Assembly: GCA_046297835.1 (NCBI GenBank)
Contig: JBKBHI010000004.1
Span: 248,001 to 312,000 of the forward strand
DNA: 64,000 nucleotides
Source of the DNA: CAMAVH01 sp046297835
Lineage (GTDB): Bacteria > Pseudomonadota > Alphaproteobacteria > SMXQ01
Reading direction: 5' to 3'
The stretch's first letter is position 1. Every line of letters starts with the position of its first letter. The position numbers were made by a program, and so were the translations under genes. Below, piece after piece: positions 50,577-58,924 of this stretch. Below the pieces are notes generated by a model, which had not been told where the DNA came from, ran no database searches, and worked only from the letters and a program-made list of their open reading frames with translations.

Positions 50577-50776
50577 CGGCGTCGCGATCTTTCAGGCTGG
50601 CGGTTCGTGTTGCGGAAGTTCGGTGCGGCCTGTCCGGCTCTTTCCTGTCTCCCGGCTGGCATCATACGCGAGCAGGCTTCGATGCCTATTGGAAAATATG
50701 AAACGCAATCGGCGCTGGCCCATGCTTCGTCGCGCTTTACAATGTCTCCCCATAACAAGAACGCAGGGAGACGAGC

Positions 50777-51922
50777 ATGAGCGATTTGCGGCGCGCGCGC
50801 ACCGACGTCATCGGCAGCCTGCTGCGGCCGGCCTTCTTGAAGGAGGCGCGCAAGGCGTTCGACGAGGGGCGGATGCCGGCCGAGGAGTTTCGCGCCGTGG
50901 AGGACAAGGCGGTGCGCCAGTCGGTGCGGATGCAGGAGGAAGCCGGCCTCGCCGTGCTGACCGACGGCGAGCAGCGCCGGCTCAATTTCCAGGACAGTTT
51001 CGGCGGCGCGGTCGAGGGCTTCGACGCGACGCAAGGCAGCATGAAAGCCTACGAGAAGCGCGTCGAAGGCAGCACGGGCAACCAGCGCTGGCAGATTCCC
51101 GATCTCGCCAAGGCCGGCACGGCGGTCTCGCACCGCCGCCCCGCGGTCAAGCCGCTCAGCCTCAAGCGCAACATCCCGCTCGAGGAATGGTCGTTCGTCG
51201 CCAAGGAGACGAAAACCCCGGCTAAAGTGACGCTGATCGGCCCGGACCGCATCTCGCAGCGCTTCGATTACCAGAACTCGTCCGACGTCTATCCCGACAT
51301 GGACGCATTCCTCGACGACGTCGTGCGGATCGAGCGCGAGATCGTGCAGGGGCTGGTCGATGCCGGCTGCAAATACGTCCATATCGACGCGCCGGGCTTC
51401 ACCGCCTATGTCGATGAGCCGAGCCTCTATGAGATGCGCCAGCGCGGCGAAGATCCGATGGAGAATTTCTCGCGCTCGTTGAAAGCCGAGGCGCGCGTCG
51501 TCTCCAGCTTTCCCGGCGTCACCTTCGGCATCCATCTGTGCCGGGGCAACCAGCACAGCATGTGGCACCGCGAGGGCAAATACGACGCCATCGCCGAGCG
51601 CTTGCTCAACGAGCTGCCGCACGACCGCATCATGCTGGAATACGACACGCCGCGCGCCGGCAGTTTCGAGCCGCTGCGCTTCCTGCCGAAAGGCAAGACG
51701 GTGGTGCTCGGCTTGGTCAGCACCAAGACGCCGGAGCTGGAGACGGTGGATGGCTTGCGCAAGCGCCTCGACGAAGCGGCCAAATACGTTCCGCTCGACC
51801 AGGTGGCGATCAGCCCGCAATGCGGCTTCGCCTCCGACATCGTCGGCAACAAGGTCACGGAGGACGACCAGCGGCGCAAGCTTGCCGTGGTCGCCGAGAC
51901 GGCGCGGCTGGTGTGGGGCTGA
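50777..51922 (+). CDS. Cobalamin-independent methionine synthase (MetE) catalytic-domain-like protein
   Basis: A 381-residue protein equal to the C-terminal catalytic barrel of MetE, without its N-terminal half. Start segment TDVIGSLLRPAFLKEARKAF, then GLAVLTDGEQRRLNFQDSF. The zinc ligands are visible: His and Cys in FGIHLCRGNQ, Glu in IMLEYDTPRAG and Cys in AISPQCGFASD. Such core-only proteins transfer methyl groups or act on thiols in catabolic settings, and many are not methionine synthases. GGGAGA stands before the ATG. It converges with the RidA gene (6 bp between stops). The substrate cannot be named. Confidence 0.88.
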   Translation: MSDLRRARTDVIGSLLRPAFLKEARKAFDEGRMPAEEFRAVEDKAVRQSVRMQEEAGLAVLTDGEQRRLNFQDSFGGAVEGFDATQGSMKAYEKRVEGSTGNQRWQIPDLAKAGTAVSHRRPAVKPLSLKRNIPLEEWSFVAKETKTPAKVTLIGPDRISQRFDYQNSSDVYPDMDAFLDDVVRIEREIVQGLVDAGCKYVHIDAPGFTAYVDEPSLYEMRQRGEDPMENFSRSLKAEARVVSSFPGVTFGIHLCRGNQHSMWHREGKYDAIAERLLNELPHDRIMLEYDTPRAGSFEPLRFLPKGKTVVLGLVSTKTPELETVDGLRKRLDEAAKYVPLDQVAISPQCGFASDIVGNKVTEDDQRRKLAVVAETARLVWG

Positions 51923-51928
51923 GGCGGC

Positions 51929-52639
51929 TTAAGCCGGCGGCTTGAGGGTGGCGGTCGTCTCGATCTCGATCAGCTTTTCGGACGCCGAGAAGCCGATCAC
52001 GCTGGCAATCTCGATCGGGCAGGCGAGGCCGGGCAGACGTTCGGCGATGGCGGCGCGCGCGGCGGCCGGATCGACGCTCTTGGCGACGAAGGCCGAGAGC
52101 GCCACGACCTGCGGCAGGGCCGCGCCCGCCTTGGCGAGCGCGCGTTCGATCTTGCCGGCGATGCGCGCGACCTGATCGGCGAAAGCCGGCGAAATATCGG
52201 TGTTGCCCGACAGAAAGACCATGCCGTCCAGCACGACGAACAGCGGCGGCGTGATCGGCGGATCGTATTCGACCACAATCTTGCGCACCGCGGCCGGCGC
52301 GCGCAGAGCGAGGATGTCGATGGCCATGTCGCTCTCCGCGGCCATGCGTTCGGCATCGAAGAAGCTGGCGCTGGCGCCGCGCGCCTCGCCGGCGAGCAGG
52401 GCGCGGCGCACGTCGCTCGCTGCCGTCCGCGCTGCCGCGTCGCGCGCCCACAGGCGGCTGCGCACGATATGGCCGGCGGCGAAGCCGGCTTTGCCGATCT
52501 CCTCCAGCGCCTTTTCGATGGCGGCCCGGCTTTGCGCGGCGAGTTCGCCGCCGCGCGCGCCAGCGACGGAAACCTGGAACAGCTCGCGGCCGGCGCACTC
52601 TCGCCACAGGCGCGCGACGGGCATCGGATCGCGGCTCAT
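51929..52639 (-). CDS. Double RidA/YjgF-like protein
   Basis: A 236-residue protein made of two RidA-like halves: residues 1-115 (AAIEKALEEIGKAGFAAGHI; SASFFDAERM) and 116-236 (VFLSGNTDISPAFADQVARI; IERALAKAGAALPQVVALSA; PIEIASVIGFS). The Arg that RidA uses to bind enamine/imine acids is not evident in either half, so the deaminase reaction may be lost. Its start overlaps the bicupin stop by four bases (ATGA), so it is the last gene of the minus-strand operon Bug receptor, decarboxylase-like, bicupin, RidA. Tandem RidA proteins in catabolic operons often help with unstable intermediates. Confidence 0.8.
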   Translation of the reverse strand: MSRDPMPVARLWRECAGRELFQVSVAGARGGELAAQSRAAIEKALEEIGKAGFAAGHIVRSRLWARDAAARTAASDVRRALLAGEARGASASFFDAERMAAESDMAIDILALRAPAAVRKIVVEYDPPITPPLFVVLDGMVFLSGNTDISPAFADQVARIAGKIERALAKAGAALPQVVALSAFVAKSVDPAAARAAIAERLPGLACPIEIASVIGFSASEKLIEIETTATLKPPA

Positions 52640-53829
52640 AGGTTCGGCATGGTCGCGACCGGCGTGCGGATCGGGCCGGTCAGTTCAGATTGCGGCAGCT
52701 TGCGCACGGCGGGCTCATCGAAAACGTCGCCCATGTCGGAGGCGACGCCGTTCTTGTCGATCTCCATCAGCCATTTGTGGTGCACGCGCGGATCCTGCTC
52801 CTCGTAGTCGATCTGGCGGCCGCCCTGGCTGACGGAGGTCTGCGCCGCGCCTTCCGCGCCGCGCCGGCGCAGCGCGATGAAGGGGTAGCGCCGGCTGCCC
52901 AGGCTGCAGGCGAGATAGCGCGCCGGCTCAGGGCAGGTGTTGAAATGCTGGTGGAACATCCAGAACGGCGGCACGTACATGATGCCGTGCCGCCAGGGGA
53001 TTTCCTTGAACTCCGAATCGCCTTCGTACCACAGCAGCGAATAGCCTTCGCCGGTGACGGCGTGGACATGGGTGCCGGCGGCGTGGCGGTGCGCCTTCTT
53101 GTAGCGCCCCGTCGGGATTTCCGACGTGTGGGCGTGCATCGTGCCTTCGGCGAGGATGAAGGCGATGTTGCGCGAGCCTTTGCCGCGCGCCTCCAAATCC
53201 TGCAGCTTGAAGTTGGTCAGGTCGGGCACGAAGTTGGTTTCCCACATGTGCGAGCCGGGCTTGACCGGAATGAAATTGCCTTCGCCGTCGAAATGCTTCG
53301 AATCGCCGGTGCGCTCGTCGAACGTGAAGTCGTTTTCGAAGACGAAGCGCAGGTTGTGGTAGAGATTGATCGTCAGCGGCGCGTCGTTGGTGCAGGAGAC
53401 GCGCGCCGCCTCGCGGCCCGAGCCGTTGAAGATCTGGTACTGGCAGTTGAGCGGGATGGCGAAGACCGATTTCGGCCCCCATTCGAAAGTGCGCTTCTCG
53501 CCACTCGGCATCCAGACGGTCGTCGAGCCGTGGCCCGACAGCGCGTAGAAGAACGCCTCGTAGAGATGCTTGATCGGCCGCGTCTTGCCGCCGGCCGGCA
53601 CTTCCAGCACGTAGGACGACATGAAATCGCCGCGCCCGAGCGCGTGCGAGAAGCAGCCGCGCGCGCCGTAGCGGTCCCACGGCGCGGTTTCCAGCGCCAA
53701 GAGATCGAAGCCGAAATCCTCGTGGATCGGGATGCCTTCGCCCTTGGCCCAGTCGAGATAGGGATCGACGAGGAATTTCTTGTCGGCGGCGAGCTGCTGG
53801 ATGTCGCCGTCCTGGACGGTCTCGCTCAT
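52636..53829 (-). CDS. Bicupin protein of a catabolic operon
   Basis: A 397-residue double cupin. The first barrel spans about residues 75-165 (GKTRPIKHLYEAFFYALSGH with GSTTVWMPSG). The second spans 240-310: YKKAHRHAAGTHVHAVTGEG gives a His-rich metal motif (HxH and more) and PFWMFHQHFNTCPEPARYLA the closing His residues. Gentisate dioxygenase-like and ethanolamine-associated bicupins share this layout, and the second barrel is likely catalytic. AGGGAG stands before the ATG. The gene overlaps RidA by four bases and follows the decarboxylase-like gene by 56 bp. Ring cleavage of an aromatic acid would fit but is inference. Confidence 0.83.
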   Translation of the reverse strand: MSETVQDGDIQQLAADKKFLVDPYLDWAKGEGIPIHEDFGFDLLALETAPWDRYGARGCFSHALGRGDFMSSYVLEVPAGGKTRPIKHLYEAFFYALSGHGSTTVWMPSGEKRTFEWGPKSVFAIPLNCQYQIFNGSGREAARVSCTNDAPLTINLYHNLRFVFENDFTFDERTGDSKHFDGEGNFIPVKPGSHMWETNFVPDLTNFKLQDLEARGKGSRNIAFILAEGTMHAHTSEIPTGRYKKAHRHAAGTHVHAVTGEGYSLLWYEGDSEFKEIPWRHGIMYVPPFWMFHQHFNTCPEPARYLACSLGSRRYPFIALRRRGAEGAAQTSVSQGGRQIDYEEQDPRVHHKWLMEIDKNGVASDMGDVFDEPAVRKLPQSELTGPIRTPVATMPNL

Positions 53830-53885
53830 GAGGGCTCCCTAAAAATGATTGGCGGCGCGCGATCCGCGCTCTTTATGAAAAAGGC

Positions 53886-54878
53886 TCAGACTTGGACGGA
53901 GACCTCGCAACCGGGAGCGAAAATCTCCTCCGGCTTGGCGTGGCGCGCGGCGATGCCCTGCTCGAAGCAATATTGCAGGAACATCTCCAGCGTCGGCCGG
54001 TTGGCTTCGATGCCGTAGGGGTAGAAATCGCCGCCGAACATGTCGCGCATCTTCTCGGCATGGTCCGTCGCCCAGGGCAGCGGATAGACCGAGATGCTGT
54101 TGTCCAAGAGGCGCTCGAGGCTGTTGTTCTTCGATGCCTCGAAGGCGGTGTAGAGATTGCGCGCGACCCACGGATGGCGGGCCAGAACGCTCTTCTTCAC
54201 CGCGATGCCGTGCATGATCGGATAGACGCCGGTGGCTTTGTAATACTCCTCCTCGACGCCGCGATAGTCGGGGAACAGGCGGACGACGTCCGGGTGCTTG
54301 CGGACGAAGGGCCGCGGCGGGCGGGCGATCATCACGCAATCGAGCTCGCCGGTCTCGATCATGTCGCTCAGCGTCTTGTCCATGACGCGCGTCAGGCGCA
54401 GGCCGGCGGGCAGATGGAGATCGACCTTCTCGATGCGGCCCTTGTCGTGGGTGCCGGCCTGATACCAGTCGATCTCGGTCAGCGGGATGCCGACTTCGTG
54501 CTGGAGCCAGCCGCGGGTGTAGACCGCCGCGGTTTGGGCCCATTCCGGCACGCCGATCTTCTTGCCGCGCAGGTCCTTGGCGCTTTTGATGCCGGCTTTG
54601 CGGTTCACGTAGAAGGACGAGAAGCGGAACATGCGCGACATGAACACGGGGATGCCGGTGATGTCGCTGTCGGGCTGCGTCGCCTGGGCGACGAATTTGG
54701 CGAAGGACAGCTCCGAGACGTCCCACTCGCGATGGAAAGTGAAGCGCGAGAAGATCTCGTGGATGTCCATCGTCAGCCAGGTGGCGTCGATGCCTTCGGC
54801 CTGGACCGTCCCCAGTCGGATGTCGCGCACATGGTCGTAATCCGATGTGGCGACGGTCAGGCTGACTTTCTTGTTCAT
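53886..54878 (-). CDS. 4,5-dihydroxyphthalate decarboxylase (Pht5)-like protein
   Basis: A 330-residue protein on the periplasmic-binding-protein fold but with no signal peptide. It begins SLTVATSDYDHVRDIRLGTV, then EGIDATWLTMDIHEIFSRFT, WDVSELSFAKFV, GIPVFMSRMFRFSSFYVN and GKKIGVPEWAQTAAVYTRGW. This series of motifs is that of Pht5-type 4,5-dihydroxyphthalate decarboxylases, which lose CO2 from aromatic acids in the cytoplasm. Automatic annotation may call such genes ABC-transporter receptors. It lies 22 bp after the Bug receptor gene and 56 bp before the bicupin gene in the operon. An aromatic or phthalate-like substrate is suggested, not shown. Confidence 0.85.
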   Translation of the reverse strand: MNKKVSLTVATSDYDHVRDIRLGTVQAEGIDATWLTMDIHEIFSRFTFHREWDVSELSFAKFVAQATQPDSDITGIPVFMSRMFRFSSFYVNRKAGIKSAKDLRGKKIGVPEWAQTAAVYTRGWLQHEVGIPLTEIDWYQAGTHDKGRIEKVDLHLPAGLRLTRVMDKTLSDMIETGELDCVMIARPPRPFVRKHPDVVRLFPDYRGVEEEYYKATGVYPIMHGIAVKKSVLARHPWVARNLYTAFEASKNNSLERLLDNSISVYPLPWATDHAEKMRDMFGGDFYPYGIEANRPTLEMFLQYCFEQGIAARHAKPEEIFAPGCEVSVQV

Positions 54879-54900
54879 GTTCCGCTCTCGTGATGTCCGC

Positions 54901-56004
54901 TTATTCGCCGCAGGTCTTGGGGTCTTTGGCGATTTCCTTGCAATTGAAGATCGCGCCCTTGGTCTGCGCCGCCTTGGCCAGCTCGATCACTTCCGGCGGC
55001 GTGGCGGCCAGCTCCTCCATGGCCTTCTGCAGCTCGACGCCCGAGACGGGGTCGATCTCCAGGTTCATCTTCGCGGCCTCGGCGAGATAGGTCTTGTCCT
55101 TCATCGTGGCGTCGAAGGCGGCGCGCAGCGCGGCGACGCGGTCGGCGGGCACGCCCGGCGGGGCCACCAGGGGCCGGCCGACGAGGACGGTCGAGGAGAA
55201 CAGGGCGTAGATCTGCCTCTCGGCCGGCGTCGTCGCCAACTCGGTGAGCAGCGGCACGTTCGGCAGGTCCGGATGGCGGCGCAAACCGACCTGCAGCAGG
55301 ATGTTGATCTTCTTCTCGGCGAGCCAATGGGGCTTGCTGGTCTGCCACCAGGACCACAGGGCGCCGCCGCGGCCGTTGACCTCGCCGCGCTCCATGGCGA
55401 GGTCGATCTCGGCGCCGGGATAGCTCGAGACGATCTTGAACTTCATGCCGGCGATGCTGTTGAGGATGCGCGGATAGAGCGTCGAGGGCGATGCCGGTCC
55501 GCCGGTGCCGATGATCAGCTCCTTCTCCTTCACCTGCTGGATGTCGGTGATGCCGGTGGTGTGCCAGGAGACCACGGTGAGGGTGTTGAGCACCGGGTTG
55601 CCGAGCCACTGGAACTGGCGGATGTCGTATTTGACCTTGGCCGGCTCGAGCACCTGCAGCAGCGGCGTGGCCTCGCCGATGGCGCCGATCGTGGTGCCGT
55701 CCTTCGGCGCGACGTTGAACACGTGGTTGGTGCCGACGACATGGCCGCCGCCGGTCATCACCTGGGCGACCGTCTCGGGATTGCCGGGCAAGTGCGTGGC
55801 CATGTGCTTGACCAGCAAGCGCGAGCCGAGGTCGTAGATCGAGCCGACGCTGCCGGTGCTGATGACGGTCAGGGTCTTGCCCTTGTAGAAGTCGGCGACG
55901 GAGCCTTGCGCGGCGGCGGTCGAGGCGAGCCCTAGGATTCCGGTGGCAAAGCTGCCGGCGGCCAGGCCGGACGCGGCGAACAGGCGGATGATGGCGCGAG
56001 TCAT
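54901..56004 (-). CDS. Bug/TctC-type tripartite tricarboxylate transporter receptor
   Basis: A 367-residue periplasmic receptor and first gene of the minus-strand operon. The signal peptide MTRAIIRLFAASGLAAGSFA ends near TAAAQ. The mature protein reads VADFYKGKTLTVISTGSVGS, NHVFNVAPKDGTTIGAI and VSSYPGAEIDLAMERGEVNG, the last corresponding to the usual YPGG loop with Ala for one Gly. The extra C-terminal sequence contains a Cys pair region (FNCKEIAKDPKTCGE), uncommon in the family. GGGGGA precedes the ATG at 56004; the longer frame to 56262 lacks a signal. It presumably delivers the acid that the downstream decarboxylase-like and bicupin proteins process. Confidence 0.92.
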   Translation of the reverse strand: MTRAIIRLFAASGLAAGSFATGILGLASTAAAQGSVADFYKGKTLTVISTGSVGSIYDLGSRLLVKHMATHLPGNPETVAQVMTGGGHVVGTNHVFNVAPKDGTTIGAIGEATPLLQVLEPAKVKYDIRQFQWLGNPVLNTLTVVSWHTTGITDIQQVKEKELIIGTGGPASPSTLYPRILNSIAGMKFKIVSSYPGAEIDLAMERGEVNGRGGALWSWWQTSKPHWLAEKKINILLQVGLRRHPDLPNVPLLTELATTPAERQIYALFSSTVLVGRPLVAPPGVPADRVAALRAAFDATMKDKTYLAEAAKMNLEIDPVSGVELQKAMEELAATPPEVIELAKAAQTKGAIFNCKEIAKDPKTCGE

Positions 56005-56387
56005 GTGGTGATCCCCCAAGCATTGAGCGGCCCTGGCCATGGCGCGCGGCGCGAAGGTCGCCGAGCGCGACGGCCGTCCGCCGCCCTGGATGAAGCCCTT
56101 GGGCGGCTGCGCGGGTCGCGGGATGAAAGCCTCCGAGAACGGCTTGAACGGCCGCTTTTTGTCGATGGCGCCTAGGTTAATCCATCGCGCGGCGAAGCGC
56201 GAGATGCGTTCGAAAAGAATCGCAGGGCGCGAAAAGCGGCATTTGACGGGCGATTCCGGCATCGCAGCTTGCGCGGAAATTTCGCGAAGGATGGGGATAA
56301 GTGCCGAAAACCCTTACGCCACGCTTGTTTTCCCTTTTCGTCTGTGATTCTCTGCGGCTCTCTATTCCTCCCTTTGGAGATAAATCC
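56005..56387. other. Divergent intergenic region between Bug operon and HU gene
   Basis: This 383-bp gap should contain both divergent promoters. I see a TTGACG at 56243-56248 without a convincing -10 behind it, several GCGC-rich stretches and a pyrimidine-rich run before the HU ribosome site GGAGA. There is no TAACC-type box as found in the catabolic island and no recognisable gene. Confidence 0.4.
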
Positions 56388-56699
56388 ATGGCGACTACCC
56401 CGAAGACTGCCACCGTGAAGGTGCCGACCGTTTCCCTCAAGCAGCTCGCCGCCGAACTGGCGGAAGCTCATGAGCTGACCAAGAAGGACTCCCAGGCGAT
56501 CCTCGACAACTTTGTCGTCATGGTCACCAAGCACCTCAAGAAGGGCAACCGCCTGCGCTTGAACGGCCTGGGCATCCTGCAGGTCCGCAAGCGCGCCGCG
56601 CGCATGGGCCGCAACCCGGCCACCGGCGAAGCGATCAAGATCAAGGCGAGCAAGAAGGTCGCCTTCCGCCCGGCCAAAGAGCTGAAGGAAGCCGTCTAA
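56388..56699 (+). CDS. HU/IHF-family DNA-binding protein
   Basis: A 103-residue histone-like protein. LKQLAAELAEAHELTKKDSQ forms the N-terminal helices, HLKKGNRLRLNGLGILQVRK the beta sheet, and RAARMGRNPATGEAIKIKAS the DNA-embracing arm with the conserved GRNPxTGE. ASKKVAFRPAKELKEAV ends the fold. A short Thr/Val/Lys head of about 14 residues is added. GGAGA precedes the ATG by seven bases. It bends and compacts DNA. It is a single-gene unit. Confidence 0.93.
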   Translation: MATTPKTATVKVPTVSLKQLAAELAEAHELTKKDSQAILDNFVVMVTKHLKKGNRLRLNGLGILQVRKRAARMGRNPATGEAIKIKASKKVAFRPAKELKEAV

Positions 56700-56784
56700 G
56701 GCTTTCTGCGGGACATCGGCGCGCCGCGGCCTCGCCGCCGGCGCGCCGGCCTCCCGGCGCGTCACCGTTCGCGCGTCGCCGCTG

Positions 56785-57021
56785 TCAGCAGCGGCCGGCT
56801 TCGGGCGCTTTTCCGCCCAGGCCCTTGCGGCTCTCGCCGCGTCTCTTTCGATAGTCCGCCATCACGGCTTCTGCCGGCAGGTCTTGTGCCGGCAGGTCTT
56901 GCCGCGCCGCGAAATTGCGCGCCGCGCAGGCGCGGATTTTCGCCCGCAGGGCTGCGGCCGCGCCGGAAAAGGCCGGGCTCGCCGCGGACGGCGGCGGCGG
57001 AGCGAGGCGACGAAATTTCAT
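56785..57021 (-). CDS. Small hypothetical protein
   Basis: A 78-residue basic Ala/Arg-rich protein, MKFRRLAPPPPSAASPAFSG at the start and YRKRRGESRKGLGGKAPEAG near the end. A duplicated QDLPA (from a 15-base direct repeat, 56873-56902 region) is its most visible feature. AAAGGAT stands about nine bases before the ATG. No signal, membrane helix or family is recognised. Translation is plausible from the ribosome site and codon choice. Confidence 0.5.
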   Translation of the reverse strand: MKFRRLAPPPPSAASPAFSGAAAALRAKIRACAARNFAARQDLPAQDLPAEAVMADYRKRRGESRKGLGGKAPEAGRC

Positions 57022-57183
57022 AGCGGCATCCTTTCGCGAAGCGGCGGCGTATAAGGCTCATGATCCGCGCGGGCGGCGGCCGGCCTACGAGCCGGCCCCC
57101 TACGAGCCGGCCCATGGCGGGCCAACGCCGGCCGCCCCGCAACGTTCCGGCCGATTTGGCCCATTTTGGCGAGGAGCCCGTCC

Positions 57184-57600
57184 ATGGCCGCCTATGTCCT
57201 GCATTACGTCTTGCTGCTTGTGCTGCTGCTCGGACTCGACGCGGTCTGGCTCGGGACCATGGTGAGCCGGCTTTATAAGCCGGAATTGGGGCCGCTCCTA
57301 ATGGATGGATTCAAGCCGCTGCCCGCCGGCCTGTTCTACCTCATTTACGCCGCCGGCGTGCTCGCCCTGGCGCTCGTTCCGGCGCTCAAGTCGGGCCAAT
57401 GGACGGAGGCCCTGTGGCGCGGCGCGCTGCTCGGCTTTTGCGCCTACACCACTTACAACCTGACCAATTACGCCACCTTGCGCGGCTGGTCCTTGTCGGT
57501 CACGGCGGCCGACATGGTGTGGGGCGCCGTCCTCACCGGGGCGGCGGCGACCCTGGCCTTCTTCATCGGCGCGCGCCTGTCGCGGCTGTTCGGCCTCTAG
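57184..57600 (+). CDS. DUF2177-family small membrane protein
   Basis: A 138-residue protein with four membrane helices, belonging to DUF2177. LDAVWLGTMVSRLYKPELGP at residues 19-38 and CAYTTYNLTNYATLRGWSLS near 87-106 are the conserved family segments, the second carrying a Tyr/Asn/Thr-rich pattern between helices three and four. GAGGAG lies seven bases before the ATG; the frame from 57166 adds six residues without support. Function is unknown in the family. The gene converges with the barrel protein gene across a bidirectional terminator. The upstream gap repeats the sequence CTACGAGCCGGCCC twice (57082-57114). Confidence 0.88.
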   Translation: MAAYVLHYVLLLVLLLGLDAVWLGTMVSRLYKPELGPLLMDGFKPLPAGLFYLIYAAGVLALALVPALKSGQWTEALWRGALLGFCAYTTYNLTNYATLRGWSLSVTAADMVWGAVLTGAAATLAFFIGARLSRLFGL

Positions 57601-57621
57601 GCTTCTAGATCGCGGCCAAGA

Positions 57622-57653
57622 AAAAGGCCGGCAGCGGATGCTGCCGGCCTTTT
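57622..57653. terminator. Bidirectional rho-independent terminator
   Basis: A 14-bp stem (57622-57635 with 57640-57653) includes AAAA on the left and TTTT on the right and a four-base loop. It can therefore end transcripts from both the DUF2177 gene and the convergent barrel gene. Confidence 0.92.
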
Positions 57654-57672
57654 CGCGTCTCGCGGCGCGGCT

Positions 57673-58209
57673 TTAGAAGATGAAGCCGAGACCGATGGTG
57701 TGGGCGAAGGCGCCGTCGTCGAAGTTGTTGCGGGCGCTATCGCCGTCGTTGAAGAAGAACTGATACTCCGTCTGCACCAGGATGAAGGTCGTGTCGTTGA
57801 CGTAGTATTTCAGGCCGGCTTCCGGGCCGCCGAAACCGGTGTCGGGCACGCCGTCGCCGTAGATCAGGCCGAGGCTGACGCCGACGAAGGGCTTCAGCTT
57901 GCCGGTGGTGTTGAAGTGATAGTCGGCGAACAGGCGGGTGGTGCCGTTCCAGTTATCGTCGGCGTTGTCGGCGCCGGCCCAGTTGATGCTCTGGCGCACG
58001 CCGCCCGCGAAGGCCGGCGAGAAATAGTAGCCATAGCTGCCGCTGATGCCGAAGTTGCCGGAATCGAAATCGTTATTGTTGCCGCCGGTGCCCGACAGGG
58101 TGATTTCCTGGCTGCCTTCGCGCGGGCCGACAAGCTCGCTGGCCGTTTGGGCGTGCGCGACGAATGGCGCGAGCGCCAGGAAAGCGGTAGCGATGAAAAG
58201 GCGTTTCAT
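57673..58209 (-). CDS. Outer-membrane beta-barrel protein
   Basis: A 178-residue protein. The signal peptide MKRLFIATAFLALAPFVAHA is cleaved before QTASELVGPR. The mature part alternates polar and aromatic residues (ITLSGTGGNNNDFDSGNFGI; YGYYFSPAFAGGVRQSINWA; RLFADYHFNTTGKLKPFVGV) and ends in GLGFIF with terminal Phe, the signature for barrel assembly. About eight strands fit an OmpW/OmpX-size barrel. GAGAGGA stands before the ATG. The pore or structural role is unknown. Confidence 0.88.
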   Translation of the reverse strand: MKRLFIATAFLALAPFVAHAQTASELVGPREGSQEITLSGTGGNNNDFDSGNFGISGSYGYYFSPAFAGGVRQSINWAGADNADDNWNGTTRLFADYHFNTTGKLKPFVGVSLGLIYGDGVPDTGFGGPEAGLKYYVNDTTFILVQTEYQFFFNDGDSARNNFDDGAFAHTIGLGFIF

Positions 58210-58390
58210 GGTGGGGGAGTCCTCTCGCAAAAATCCCTGTGCACGGGAGTAAAAAGCCCAGGCGCGACGTTCCCGAGCGAACGGGAAAGGAACGAGAGGT
58301 TCTGCCGTCTGTTCCTCGTCGCTTGACGCATCGAAGAACGGTGTGACATGCACGCTACAAATAATCCGAAAGTTCCCGGAGAATAGGAAT

Positions 58391-58909
58391 ATGAGCGAAG
58401 ATATCGACGACGACGCCTTTCGCTGGCGGCCTATGACTCGCGATGACCTCGCCGACGTGGCGCGCATCGCCGCGCTCGTCCATCCAGACTATCCGGAAAA
58501 AGACGCCGTGTTCGCCGAGCGGCTTGAGTTGCACCCGGCGGGGAACCTGCTGCTGCTCGATCCGGCAGGAAAGGCTGCGGGCTATGTCGTCAGCCATCCC
58601 TGGTCCTTCGCCGCCGCGCCCGCGCTCGACAGCTTGCTCGGCGCGCTGCCGGCGCGCGGCGACAATTATTATATCCACGACATCGCCCTGTTGCCCGCGG
58701 CGCGTGGCCGCGGCGCGGCGCGCAAAGCGGTCGAGCGGCTGGCCGCACTTGCCAAGTTGCAAGGCTGCGCCCGCGTCTCTCTCGTGGCGATCGCCGGCAC
58801 GCAGGCGTTCTGGGAACGACAGGGGTTCGCCGTCATCGCGCGCGCCGACCTCGACGAGATCCTCAAAAGCTACGACGCGTCGGCGCGCTACATGTCGCGC
58901 GCGGTCTAG
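58391..58909 (+). CDS. GNAT-family N-acetyltransferase
   Basis: A 172-residue GNAT-type acetyltransferase. RPMTRDDLADVARIAALVHP is the first strand-helix. YYIHDIALLPAARGRGAARK near residues 95-114 carries the acetyl-CoA binding pattern (RGRGAA). VSLVAIAGTQAFWERQGFAV is the final strand-loop region. The acceptor substrate is unknown. AGGA lies about five bases before the ATG. The gene is divergent from the barrel gene and converges with the AsmA-like gene. Confidence 0.9.
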   Translation: MSEDIDDDAFRWRPMTRDDLADVARIAALVHPDYPEKDAVFAERLELHPAGNLLLLDPAGKAAGYVVSHPWSFAAAPALDSLLGALPARGDNYYIHDIALLPAARGRGAARKAVERLAALAKLQGCARVSLVAIAGTQAFWERQGFAVIARADLDEILKSYDASARYMSRAV

Positions 58910-58924
58910 GGCGAGGTCATTCCG

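Noticed and set aside
53886..54878. Periplasmic ABC-transporter receptor
   Set aside because: There is no signal peptide and no permease or ATPase nearby, and the motif series matches Pht5-type decarboxylases.
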